Assembly (NCBI GenBank): GCA_028287035.1
Contig: JAQBQL010000243.1
Coordinates: 134,704-198,703 of the forward strand
Length of the DNA: 64,000 bases
Origin: Labilithrix sp.
GTDB taxonomy: Bacteria; Myxococcota; Polyangia; Polyangiales; Polyangiaceae
Direction: 5' to 3'
Below the pieces are notes generated by a model, which saw only the letters and a program-made list of their open reading frames with translations, was not told the origin of the DNA and searched no databases. Positions 7,883 to 15,234 of the stretch are shown piece by piece (within the stretch, counting starts at the first letter, position 1; each line of letters opens with the position of its first letter). The translations under genes and the position numbers were made by a program.

Positions 7883-8512
7883 ATGAAGCTCTACTCGTTC
7901 CCGTTCTCACCGAATTGCCAGAAGGTCGTCGCCATTGCGCACGAGGTCGGCGTGCCGCTCGAGGTGGTCGACGTGGCGCTCTTCAAGGGCGAGTCGCACA
8001 CGCCGGCGATCCTCGCGAAGAACCCCAACGGCAAGGTCCCGATCCTGGAGGACGGTGACTTCGTCCTGTGGGAATCTGCGGCCATGCTCGCGTACATCGC
8101 CGCCAAGGCGGGGCGGGCGGATCTCGCGCCCACGACGCTCCGCGAGCGCGCCGAGGTCGACCGCTGGACGGCGTGGGAAGGCGCCCACTTCAGCCCCGCC
8201 ATCCGCAAGGTGGCCTTCGAGCGCATCGTGAAGAAGCTCGCGGGGCTCGGCGCGCCGGACGAGGCGGCGATCCGTTCGGGCAGCGAGGAGTTCGCGACCC
8301 GGGCCGCCGTCCTGGAGCAGAGCCTCGGGTCGAAGGAATACGTGTGCGGCCGGCTCACCATCGCCGACTTCGCGCTCGCCCCGTATGCTGCGCTCACGGC
8401 GAGCATCGGCCTCGATTTCGAGCCGTATCCGAAGGCGAAGGCGTGGCTCGAGCGCATGGCGGCGCGAGACAGCATGAAGAAGACGTTTGCCTACGCCCGC
8501 GGAGCCGCGTGA
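7883..8512 (+). CDS. Glutathione S-transferase
   Basis: A 209-aa cytosolic-type GST. The N-terminal thioredoxin-like domain starts MKLYSFPFSPNCQKVV, with SPNCQK at the usual catalytic Ser/Cys position. NPNGKVPILEDGDFVLWESAAMLAYIA at about 50-76 contains the cis-Pro and the Glu-Ser pair that hold glutathione. The C-terminal half is all-helical (CGRLTIADFALAPYA is the N-capping/hydrophobic staple region). A GGAGG ribosome site lies 6 bp before the ATG. The stop codon overlaps the GTG of the following sigma factor (GTGA), so the two are translationally coupled. The physiological substrate is unknown; detoxification of electrophiles is the family norm. Confidence 0.9.
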   Translation: MKLYSFPFSPNCQKVVAIAHEVGVPLEVVDVALFKGESHTPAILAKNPNGKVPILEDGDFVLWESAAMLAYIAAKAGRADLAPTTLRERAEVDRWTAWEGAHFSPAIRKVAFERIVKKLAGLGAPDEAAIRSGSEEFATRAAVLEQSLGSKEYVCGRLTIADFALAPYAALTASIGLDFEPYPKAKAWLERMAARDSMKKTFAYARGAA

Positions 8513-9486
8513 ATTCGTTCGAGGCCCTGGTGGAGCCGCACCGCGCGATCTTGCGGCTCCACTGCTACCGCATGCTGGGCTCGTCGCACGATAGCGACGA
8601 CATGGTGCAGGAGACGCTCGTTCGCGCCTTCCGCGCGCAGCACACGCTGGTGGATCCGGCCTCGGCGCGAGCGTGGCTGCATCGCATCGCGACCAACGTG
8701 TGCATCGACGAGCTGGCGAAGCGACCGCGGCGCGCGCGCGGCCCCGAGCTCGGGCCCTCCGCCGACCCGGATCTGGCGCCGGCGGAGGCGACGGCCGATG
8801 CCGAGTGGATCGAGCCTGCGCCGTCGGCCTGGCTCACGGGCGCACCGGCCTGCCCGGCCGCGCAGTACACGATGAAGGAGAGCGTCGCGCTCGCGTTCGT
8901 TGCCGCGCTGCAGGTGCTCACGCCCCTGCAGCGCGCGGTGCTCCTCCTTCGGGACGTGGTGGGTCTGTCGGCGGCGGAGACCGCCGAGGCCCTCGCGTGC
9001 TCGGTGTCGTCGGCGAACAGCACGCTCCATCGCGCGCGCGCTGCCCTCGAGGAGCGCGTTGGCCCGCGCGCGGCCTGGTCGCCCGAGGCGGGCGCGGTCG
9101 ATCTCGCGCTCCTCGAGCGCTACGTGCGCGCGTGGGAGAAGGGCAACCTCGATACCATCATCGCACTGCTCCACGACGACGTGACGCTCTCCATGCCCCC
9201 GAGCCCGACGTGGATCGCGGGCCGCGACGCGGTGGCGCGCTACTTCACGCAGCGCATCCTCGGCGCGGTGCGCGCGCGGCGCTTCCGCGGGGAGCTCGTC
9301 GAGGTGAACGGGACCGTGGGCGGCGCGTTCTATCGCGTGGACGACGACGGCGTGCCGACGCTCTTCGCGCTCCAGGTGCTCGAGGCGAAGGACGGCCGCA
9401 TCCACGTCGTCGATCACTTCATGACCGCGACCTCGCATGTGGCGTTCGTCGCGGGCGGGCTGCCGAGGACACTCGTAGCGGTCTGA
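8509..9486 (+). CDS. ECF sigma factor with C-terminal SnoaL-like domain (SigX5/TIGR02960 type)
   Basis: A 325-aa sigma-70 family factor. Region 2 is seen at about 5-75 (EPHRAILRLHCYRMLGSSHD, DDMVQETLVRAFRA, ARAWLHRIATNVCIDEL). Region 4 is at about 135-180 (LTPLQRAVLLLRDVVGLSAA, SVSSANSTLHRARAAL). The C-terminal ~130 residues (LLERYVRAWEKGNLDTIIAL to HFMTATS) form a SnoaL/NTF2-like domain, which in such ECF groups senses or modulates activity in place of a separate anti-sigma factor. The GTG at 8509 overlaps the GST stop codon by 4 bp. No anti-sigma gene is adjacent. Autoregulation and control of the GST are plausible but not shown by the sequence. Confidence 0.85.
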   Translation: MNSFEALVEPHRAILRLHCYRMLGSSHDSDDMVQETLVRAFRAQHTLVDPASARAWLHRIATNVCIDELAKRPRRARGPELGPSADPDLAPAEATADAEWIEPAPSAWLTGAPACPAAQYTMKESVALAFVAALQVLTPLQRAVLLLRDVVGLSAAETAEALACSVSSANSTLHRARAALEERVGPRAAWSPEAGAVDLALLERYVRAWEKGNLDTIIALLHDDVTLSMPPSPTWIAGRDAVARYFTQRILGAVRARRFRGELVEVNGTVGGAFYRVDDDGVPTLFALQVLEAKDGRIHVVDHFMTATSHVAFVAGGLPRTLVAV

Positions 9487-9501
9487 CTCGACATCCGGCA
9501 G

Positions 9502-10056
9502 TCACCCCGCTTTGCGACGGAAGTGGAGCGCTTGGACGCCCGACTCGAACCGTTGCGTCGAGAGGAGCTCGAGATGCCGCGCGCTCGACAGGCCATGAAA
9601 CAACGTCGGGCCGCGGCCACTGATGATGGGATGAACGAGGATGCGGTACTCGTCGATGAGGCCGAGCTCCTCGAGCGCCGCCGAGAGCTTGGGCGCTCCG
9701 ACGAGGACCCCCCGCTCGGTCTTCGCTTTCAGCGCCGCGATCGCCTCGCGCAGGTCTCCCTCCACCTTGAACGTGTTCTGCCACGGAAAGTCGCTCCGCG
9801 AGCGGGACACGACGTACTTCGGCTTCGCCTCGAGCTTCTGTGCCCACTCGCGCGTCGCGCGCGGCGCCTTTTCGTCGCGTGCGACCGCGGGCCAGGCTCC
9901 CTCCATCAGCTCGTAGGTATTGCGTCCGAAGAGCATCGCCCCGCTCTGATCCATGAGCTGCGTCCAGTAGTCGTGCAGCTCGTCGTCAGCGATCGCCTGG
10001 GTGTGGTCGATGCACCCGTCCAGAGTCACGTTGAGACCGAAGGTGAGAAGGCCCAT
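9502..10056 (-). CDS. Dihydrofolate reductase-like (RibD C-terminal fold) protein
   Basis: A 184-aa DHFR-fold reductase of the small YyaP/YwjB-like group. MGLLTFGLNVTLDGCIDHTQ at the N-terminus has the family LDG turn. MLFGRNTYELMEGAW (41-55) is the typical FGRxTYE motif, and RGVLVGAPKL plus LVHPIISGRGPTLFHG give the NADPH-binding and C-terminal strands. These proteins are probably not folate enzymes; most are uncharacterised NADPH reductases. The ATG at 10056 is preferred over the longer frame because it gives the canonical N-terminus. It lies 41 bp downstream of another minus-strand gene and could be co-transcribed with it. Confidence 0.85.
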   Translation of the reverse strand: MGLLTFGLNVTLDGCIDHTQAIADDELHDYWTQLMDQSGAMLFGRNTYELMEGAWPAVARDEKAPRATREWAQKLEAKPKYVVSRSRSDFPWQNTFKVEGDLREAIAALKAKTERGVLVGAPKLSAALEELGLIDEYRILVHPIISGRGPTLFHGLSSARHLELLSTQRFESGVQALHFRRKAG

Positions 10057-10097
10057 GGCCGGGCATTCTACGAAAAACGCACCCGGCGCGCAGCCGC

Positions 10098-10772
10098 TCA
10101 CGCCTCGACGAGCGCACGGACGGAGCGGATCGTCGTCCCGAGCTGGCCAGCGGCAAGCTTCAGGCCGGAAGCCTGGGCCTGCGTGCCGAGCTCCGTCTTT
10201 CGAATCAACACGCCAGCCATGCGAGCGAGCGTCGCGAGCCGCGCCGCGTGGGGTACCACGTCCGCGGGTAGCGACGGGAACTGCGCCATCCCTTGCAATC
10301 GCTCGATGTGCTTCGCCGTCCGGGCGGTAAGCTGCGTGTGGTGCAAGAGCAACACCGCGTGATCGGGCGCAAGCTCGCGGAGGTCGAGCACGGCGATCTG
10401 CGTGGCGACGGTTTGCATCAGCTCGCCGACGATGCGGCCCAGCCCGGCGAGAGCCCCCGCTGCCGTGTCGGGGCCGGTGATGCTGGCGACGAGCCTCGCG
10501 GCCTCGTCGCTCCATCGAACATAAAGTGGATACGAGTCGGGCCGCACCGGCGGCGTCAGCCCGGATCGCACGAGGCGCGCTTCGACATCGACGACCTGCG
10601 CGCCGACCGCGGCGCCCGTCTGCCGGAACATATCGAGGTAACGCGCCATCCGTTCGCCGAGGGCACCGTCCGATCCCGCGAGCGTGCCGAGGACGTACAT
10701 GCCTTCCATCGGGATTCCGACCTCCCCGGCGAGCAACGGAATCAGGAACCCGTCGGCGCGCGACATTGCCAT
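10098..10772 (-). CDS. Hypothetical helical protein
   Basis: A 224-aa protein if started at the ATG at 10772 (MAMSRADGFLIPLLAGEVGI); ATGs at 10796 and 10808 would add 8 or 12 residues but would overlap the divergent lipoprotein start. Composition is Ala/Leu/Arg-rich with long predicted helices (TAAGALAGLGRIVGELMQTV, VVPHAARLATLARMAGVLIR) and no signal peptide or membrane segment. An MEGMYVLGTLAGSDGALGERM stretch near the N-terminus looks conserved, but I do not recognise the family. It precedes the DHFR-like gene by 41 bp on the same strand. The function is unknown. Confidence 0.6.
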   Translation of the reverse strand: MAMSRADGFLIPLLAGEVGIPMEGMYVLGTLAGSDGALGERMARYLDMFRQTGAAVGAQVVDVEARLVRSGLTPPVRPDSYPLYVRWSDEAARLVASITGPDTAAGALAGLGRIVGELMQTVATQIAVLDLRELAPDHAVLLLHHTQLTARTAKHIERLQGMAQFPSLPADVVPHAARLATLARMAGVLIRKTELGTQAQASGLKLAAGQLGTTIRSVRALVEA

Positions 10773-10806
10773 CGAGCGGTCATATCTTGCCTCCATGGCT
10801 GAAGCC

Positions 10807-11190
10807 ATGTTCCCGTGGCGCGTGCGCGTCCCGTTGAGCTTCACCACAGTATTCGTAGTTGCCGTCGCTGGCTGTTCGACGCGGCCGTCCCCGAGCGGCA
10901 GCACCGCGGGCGGCACCTCGGCGAGCGCCACGACCGCGACCGCGAGCGCGGCGAGAGCGCTTCCACCGTCGCCTCGCCAGGGGCCTTGCGCGAAGGATAC
11001 GGACTGCAGCGTCCTTCTGGAGCCGTGCAACTGCCGCTGCCTGCCGTTTGCCGGAGGCATGCCCACCAACGAAGAATGGGCCACGATGTGCGGCGGCGGG
11101 TACCCACAGAATTGCGGCGCTGCGAGCCCGTGCATGAACCTCCAGGCCACCTGTGACGTCTCGACGAAGACGTGTCGCGTCACGAGGTGA
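10807..11190 (+). CDS. Cys-rich lipoprotein
   Basis: A 127-aa exported lipoprotein. MFPWRVRVPLSFTTVFVVAV leads into the lipobox VAGC (predicted lipidation at Cys22). A Ser/Thr/Gly/Ala-rich tether follows, and then a C-terminal domain with about ten cysteines (GPCAKDTDCSVLLEPCNCRC, MCGGGYPQNCG, PCMNLQATCDVSTKTCRV). The spacing suggests several disulfides. The ATG at 10807 is taken because it gives a clean basic n-region; an ATG at 10795 would add four residues. It is divergent from the helical protein gene and convergent with the TetR gene. The family and role are unknown. Confidence 0.7.
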   Translation: MFPWRVRVPLSFTTVFVVAVAGCSTRPSPSGSTAGGTSASATTATASAARALPPSPRQGPCAKDTDCSVLLEPCNCRCLPFAGGMPTNEEWATMCGGGYPQNCGAASPCMNLQATCDVSTKTCRVTR

Positions 11191-11230
11191 CACCTCGGTG
11201 CGCGCTTCCGGTGCCGAGATCGCTGCGGGG

Positions 11231-11863
11231 TCAGCGAGAAGGACGAGAGGGGGGCGACCGCTTTCGTCGCGGCTTTTGAGCGCGCGGATTTCCCTTCACG
11301 AGGAGCCGCGTCGTTGCGTCTTCGCCGATCGCATCGAGCTCCGCGTCGGTGAGGCCGGTCCTCGCGAGGAACAGCATCCCCTGACCGACGGCGACGAGCA
11401 GACGAGCGAGCCTCTCGGCGTCCGTGTCCTCTGAAAGGTCTCCCTCGGCGACCGCCTCTCGCACGACGTCGGCCAACGCGGACTCCATCGCGCGGTAGTT
11501 GCCGCGGGCGCGCTCTTCGACCTGCGGATCGCTCGACGCGAGCTCCATCGTGCTCTTCATGAGCAAGCAGCCGCGGCCTCCGGCCTTGGGGCCCGAGCGG
11601 AAGAAGGCGCGGAGCCGCTCGATCGCGGGCGCGTCGCCGGCGAGGGCCTTCCGCACGCCGGCAATCCCTCGCTCGATGTACCCGTCGAGGACCTCGAGGA
11701 AGAGTTGATGCTTGTCCCCGAACGCCAGGTAGAGGCTCCCCTTTCCGAGGCCCGTCGCCTTCATCAGGTCGTCGAGCGACGTTGCTGCGTAACCTCGCTC
11801 CCAGAACTCGTCACGGAACCGCATGAGCGCGTCGGCCTTGTCGAACGTGCGAGGTCGCCCCAT
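11231..11863 (-). CDS. TetR-family transcriptional repressor
   Basis: A 210-aa TetR/AcrR regulator. The N-terminal DNA-binding domain reads MGRPRTFDKADALMRFRDEF, WERGYAATSLDDLMKATGLG and KGSLYLAFGDKHQLF, the classical helix-turn-helix with the YxxFxxK-type end of helix 4. RGCLLMKSTMELASSDPQVEE in the ligand domain is typical of the TetR_C subgroup found with SDR and GST-type enzymes. The C-terminal tail is very basic (KPRRKRSPPSRPSR). It is divergent from an SDR gene across 56 bp that holds an inverted repeat. Repression of that gene and of itself is the natural inference. Confidence 0.9.
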   Translation of the reverse strand: MGRPRTFDKADALMRFRDEFWERGYAATSLDDLMKATGLGKGSLYLAFGDKHQLFLEVLDGYIERGIAGVRKALAGDAPAIERLRAFFRSGPKAGGRGCLLMKSTMELASSDPQVEERARGNYRAMESALADVVREAVAEGDLSEDTDAERLARLLVAVGQGMLFLARTGLTDAELDAIGEDATTRLLVKGNPRAQKPRRKRSPPSRPSR

Positions 11864-11882
11864 ACGACAGATCCTAATTGTA

Positions 11883-11926
11883 CTTGACCAAGTGGTCCAG
11901 TAGCCCAATAGTGGACCGCATGGTCA
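11883..11926. promoter_or_regulatory. Candidate TetR operator between tetR-like and SDR genes
   Basis: CTTGACCA (11883-11890) and TGGTCCAG (11893-11900) form an inverted repeat with 8-bp arms, one mismatch and a 2-bp centre, the usual geometry of a TetR-family site. A second, weaker GACC/GGTC pair (about 11912-11926, TGGACCGCATGGTCA) overlaps the SDR start codon. Both lie in the 56-bp divergent region, so binding would block both genes. The sequence symmetry is observed; the function is inferred. Confidence 0.55.
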
Positions 11927-12690
11927 ACAAAAGCATCGGTTCGGATCTCTCCGGCAAGCGCGTGCTCGTCACGGGGGGAACGCGCGGGATCGGAGCGGCG
12001 ATCGTCCGCCAGCTCCTCGACGCGGGCGCGAAGGTGGTCGGCTCGGCGCGAACGCCCGTGAACGACTTCGCCCAGGACGCCACGTTCATCCAGGGCGACG
12101 TCGGCACGCTCGCCGGGGCTCGCGAGCTCGCGGCGCGCGCGACGGAGCTCCTCGGCGGCGTAGACATCCTCGTGAACAACGCGGGCGCCGCGCGCGCCTG
12201 GCCGAAGGGCACGCTCGCGATCGAGGACGAGGAGTGGGTCGACGCCTTGAACGCGAATTACCTCTCCGCGGTCCGGCTCTCGGCGGCGCTGTTGCCCACG
12301 ATGATCGCGCGGAAGAGCGGCGTCATCGTGAACATCTCGACAGTCGCGGCGCTGATCCCGCCGCCAGCGCTCGCCCACTACGGCGCGGCGAAGGCGGCCC
12401 TGAATGCTTACTCGAAGAGCCTCGCCGCGGAGGTCGCGCCGCACGGCATTCGCGTCAACGTGGTCGTCCCCGGGAACGTGACGACCCCGGGCGCCGACAA
12501 GATCCGCGTCGACCTCGCGACAGCGGTCGGCGTCGAGGCGTCCGCCCTCACCGCGAACATCCCGCTCGGCCGCGTCGGCGCCCCGACGGACATCGCCTCG
12601 ATGGTCAGCTTCCTCGTGAGCGATCGCGCCGCGTGGATCACGGGCGCGAGCTTCGTCGTCGACGGTGGCGAGACTCCCTTCGTGCAGTAG
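11920..12690 (+). CDS. SDR-family oxidoreductase
   Basis: A 256-aa classical short-chain dehydrogenase/reductase. Cofactor motif VLVTGGTRGIGAAI is at about 11-24, DILVNNAGAA at about 83-92, and the catalytic Ser with YGAAK after it (NISTVAALIPPPALAHYGAAK, about 138-158). A PGNVTTPG segment and a C-terminal WITGASFVVDGG complete the fold. TGGTRGIG together with GSART at the second strand suggests NADPH preference. The ATG at 11920 is chosen because it lies within the operator region and gives the normal N-terminus. Probably controlled by the divergent TetR regulator. The substrate is unknown. Confidence 0.9.
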   Translation: MVNKSIGSDLSGKRVLVTGGTRGIGAAIVRQLLDAGAKVVGSARTPVNDFAQDATFIQGDVGTLAGARELAARATELLGGVDILVNNAGAARAWPKGTLAIEDEEWVDALNANYLSAVRLSAALLPTMIARKSGVIVNISTVAALIPPPALAHYGAAKAALNAYSKSLAAEVAPHGIRVNVVVPGNVTTPGADKIRVDLATAVGVEASALTANIPLGRVGAPTDIASMVSFLVSDRAAWITGASFVVDGGETPFVQ

Positions 12691-12712
12691 CGAAGCTGGA
12701 TACGACGAAGCC

Positions 12713-13339
12713 TCAGGCGTGAGATGCCGCGACGCCGAGGGAGAAGTCGAAGTCCCCCACGCCGTGGCGAGCGAGGCCCATCGAGAGCAGGCCGGCCCCT
12801 TCCAGCCAGTGCGCCATCTTCAGGGCGCCGACGTCCAACGGCCGCAGCCCGAGGCTCGCGATGAACGCGCCGACGCGCGCCTTCGCGTCCGGGTCGTCAC
12901 CCGCGAGGAAGACGTCGGGCCGGCCGTTCTCGAGGACCTTGCGGAAGATTGTGTTGAAGGCCTTCACCACGCTGGCGCTCGCCGGTGCCACGTTCGCGAC
13001 CTCCTGCGCCACCGAGGTGAGAGCCTCGGAAAGGGCCAGCCCGTCGAAGGTGGAATTGAAGGGATTGCTGATATCGACGATGACCTTGCCGGCGAGCGCG
13101 TCGGCGTACTCGCGGACCACCGGCACGACAGCGGCATGCGGCACGGCCACGATCACGATGTCCCCGGACGGAACTGCGCCCCACGCTCCCGACCGCGCGC
13201 CGCCGCCGAGCGCCTCGACCACGTCCGCGGTCTTGGACGGATCCCGCCCCAGGACCTCGACGTCGATCCCGCCCTTGACTGCCCGCGCGCCGAGCGTACG
13301 CGCCATGTTCCCGGTGCCGATGATGCTGATACTCGTCAT
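12713..13339 (-). CDS. F420-dependent NADP reductase-like protein
   Basis: A 208-aa Rossmann-fold protein of the NADPH-dependent F420 reductase / NADP-oxidoreductase family. MTSISIIGTGNMARTLGARA is the NADP-binding GxGxxx fingerprint. VIVAVPHAAV, KVIVDISNPFN and SVVKAFNTIF are the family strands and active-site region, and HWLEGAGLLSMGLARHG is the C-terminal helix. In organisms without F420 these proteins are of uncertain substrate. It follows the SDR gene at 13363-14097 on the same strand with 23 bp between them, so the two may form an operon driven from the LysR/SDR divergent region. Confidence 0.85.
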   Translation of the reverse strand: MTSISIIGTGNMARTLGARAVKGGIDVEVLGRDPSKTADVVEALGGGARSGAWGAVPSGDIVIVAVPHAAVVPVVREYADALAGKVIVDISNPFNSTFDGLALSEALTSVAQEVANVAPASASVVKAFNTIFRKVLENGRPDVFLAGDDPDAKARVGAFIASLGLRPLDVGALKMAHWLEGAGLLSMGLARHGVGDFDFSLGVAASHA

Positions 13340-13362
13340 TTGGTGTTCTCCTTAGCCGTATT

Positions 13363-14097
13363 TCAAAGAGCCAGTGCGCCGCCGTCGACCAGCAACTGGA
13401 CGCCGTTCACGTAGCTCGAATCGTCCGAGGCGAGGAAGAGCGCGACCGCCGCGATCTCCTCGGGACGGCCCATGCTCCCCCGCGGGATCATCGACTCGAA
13501 GTGCTTCTTCGCGTCGGCGGTTAGCACCCCGGCCATGAGCGGCGTGTCGACCTGGCCGGGGCAAAGCACGTTCACGCGGATCTTCCTGTCCTTCAGCTCG
13601 TTCACCCAGGCGCGGGCGAGGACGTGCAGCGCCGCCTTGCTCGCCGCGTATACACCCCAGCCAGGAAACCCTCTCAGTCCGGCATTCGACGAATTCAAGA
13701 TGATCGATCCGCCGTCCGTGAACAGGGGCAAGGCCTTTTGGACGGTGAAGAGCGTGCCGCGCGTGTTGAGCCCGAACGCCGCGTCGAATTGCTCCTCGGT
13801 GACGTCGCCAATGGCCGCTGCTTCGCCGACCCCCGCACTCGCGAAGAGCACATCGATCCTCCCCTTCTCCCGCCTCACCGTATCGAACACGCGATCGAGG
13901 TCGGCAAGGTCCGCCGAGTCCGCCTTCACCCCCGTCACGTTCCGGCCGATGCGCGCGACCGCCTCGTCAAGCGCCTCCTGCCGCCGGCCCGTGATGAACA
14001 CGTGAGCGCCTTCCTCGACGAACCGGAGGGCGCTCGCCAGCGCCATGCCGCTCGTTCCACCGGTGATGACTGCAACCTTGCCCTCGAGCTTGCCCAT
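13363..14097 (-). CDS. SDR-family oxidoreductase with altered glycine motif
   Basis: A 244-aa short-chain dehydrogenase/reductase. MGKLEGKVAVITGGTSGMAL replaces the usual TGxxxGIG by TGGTSGMA, so the third glycine of the dinucleotide motif is an alanine. The rest is normal: ITGRRQEALDEA (NADPH-type second strand), IDVLFASAGVGE (NAG replaced by SAG), Ser at NSSNAG with YAASK (150-154), RVNVLCPGQVDTPL and LLVDGGALAL. It is divergent from a LysR gene across 158 bp and upstream of the F420-type reductase gene. Likely regulated by that LysR protein. Substrate unknown. Confidence 0.9.
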   Translation of the reverse strand: MGKLEGKVAVITGGTSGMALASALRFVEEGAHVFITGRRQEALDEAVARIGRNVTGVKADSADLADLDRVFDTVRREKGRIDVLFASAGVGEAAAIGDVTEEQFDAAFGLNTRGTLFTVQKALPLFTDGGSIILNSSNAGLRGFPGWGVYAASKAALHVLARAWVNELKDRKIRVNVLCPGQVDTPLMAGVLTADAKKHFESMIPRGSMGRPEEIAAVALFLASDDSSYVNGVQLLVDGGALAL

Positions 14098-14176
14098 GTG
14101 CTTTTCCTTTCGATCCCCCGAGCACCGGAACATGCGCCCTCCGGAGCGGGGCGCTGAGTGCGGAAGGGCGCACACC

Positions 14177-14198
14177 GGTGGTGCAGAATCCAACCACC
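14177..14198. promoter_or_regulatory. Inverted repeat between SDR and LysR genes
   Basis: GGTGGT (14177-14182) and ACCACC (14193-14198) form an inverted repeat separated by 10 bp in the 158-bp divergent region; a further GTGGTT copy lies near 14235. The spacing resembles a LysR-type binding site, although the arms are GC-rich and short, so chance is possible. Confidence 0.3.
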
Positions 14199-14255
14199 CC
14201 GGCGAGGCACGCGGCGCCCGTGCTGCGGCACGATGTGGTTGAATCGAACGGGACC

Positions 14256-15152
14256 ATGATCGACTGGGACGACGTTCGATACTTCCTGGCCGTGGCGCAG
14301 CAAGGCTCGGTGCGAGCCGCGGCCGAGCACCTCCAGGTGAATCATTCGACCGTGCTGCGACGCATCGGTCAGCTCGAGGAGCGCCTCGGCGCGAAGCTGT
14401 TCGAGAAGCTGCCGTCGGGCTACCGGCTGACCGGCGCGGGCGAGGAGGTCGTCGAGCTCGCGAGGCAGATGGAGGCGTTGTCGCTCCAGCTGGAGACGCG
14501 CGTCGTGGGTCGCGACCAGACCGTGCGCGGCCTCCTCCGGGTGACGCTGACACCGTCCCTCGCCACTCACCTGCTCATGCCCGACCTCGCCGAGTTCTCG
14601 CGCCTGCATCCGGACATCGAGATGGACATCCTGTGTTCCGGCGAGCTCGCGAATCTGACCAACCGCGAGGCCGATGTAGCGATCCGCGTCGTGTACGACC
14701 GCGACACCCTCCCCCTGAATCTCCACGGGCTGAAGGGCCCGGAGCTGTTCGGCGGCGTCTACATCTCTCGCGAGCGCCTCGCGGCACGGCGCGCGGGAGC
14801 CACCGATCCCATCCGGTGGATCGTCATCAGTAGCCACGGCATCCCCGACTGGGCGACCGAGGGTGAGATCCGAACGGCGGGCGTCCCCTTCAAGACCACG
14901 GACGCCGAGGCGAAGCTCGTCGCCGCGCGCCAGGGGCTGGGGATCACGACGCTGCCCTGCTTCGTGGGGAACGCCGATCCGCTGCTCGTGAGGGTGCCGG
15001 GCACGGCGCTGCACATGCATGGGACGCTCTGGGTTCTCACGCAGGGCGAGACGCGCAACATGGAGCGCGTGCGACTGTTCACCGAGTTCGTGGGCCGGCG
15101 TCTCGCGGCGTATGCGCCGCTCCTGGCGGGCGAAGCCGCGTCTGGCGAGTGA
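14256..15152 (+). CDS. LysR-family transcriptional regulator
   Basis: A 298-aa LysR regulator. The winged helix-turn-helix occupies residues 1-62 (MIDWDDVRYFLAVAQQGSVR, AAEHLQVNHSTVLRRIGQLE, GAKLFEKLPSGYRLTGAGEE). The effector domain starts at about 90 (VRGLLRVTLTPSLATHLLMP, ELANLTNREADVAIRVVYDR). The Ser-Thr-Val in NHSTVLRRI places it with the regulators of the 'GcvA/transcriptional activator of oxidoreductase' type, but the effector is unknown. The ATG at 14256 is preferred to a GTG 78 bp upstream because it gives the usual short N-terminus. It is divergent from the SDR gene, which is its most likely target. Confidence 0.9.
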   Translation: MIDWDDVRYFLAVAQQGSVRAAAEHLQVNHSTVLRRIGQLEERLGAKLFEKLPSGYRLTGAGEEVVELARQMEALSLQLETRVVGRDQTVRGLLRVTLTPSLATHLLMPDLAEFSRLHPDIEMDILCSGELANLTNREADVAIRVVYDRDTLPLNLHGLKGPELFGGVYISRERLAARRAGATDPIRWIVISSHGIPDWATEGEIRTAGVPFKTTDAEAKLVAARQGLGITTLPCFVGNADPLLVRVPGTALHMHGTLWVLTQGETRNMERVRLFTEFVGRRLAAYAPLLAGEAASGE

Positions 15153-15234
15153 CGCGCGTGCACTGCAGTGAGGTGGTCCCGCGAATCCGGAGTGGTCCGC
15201 CTCCATGGCGAGAGGCCAAGTCCGTAGGAGACCT

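Noticed and set aside
10098..11183. Longer 361-aa version of the helical protein at 10.1-10.8 kb
   Set aside because: The extra N-terminal 137 residues lie opposite a clear lipoprotein gene and look like its antisense.
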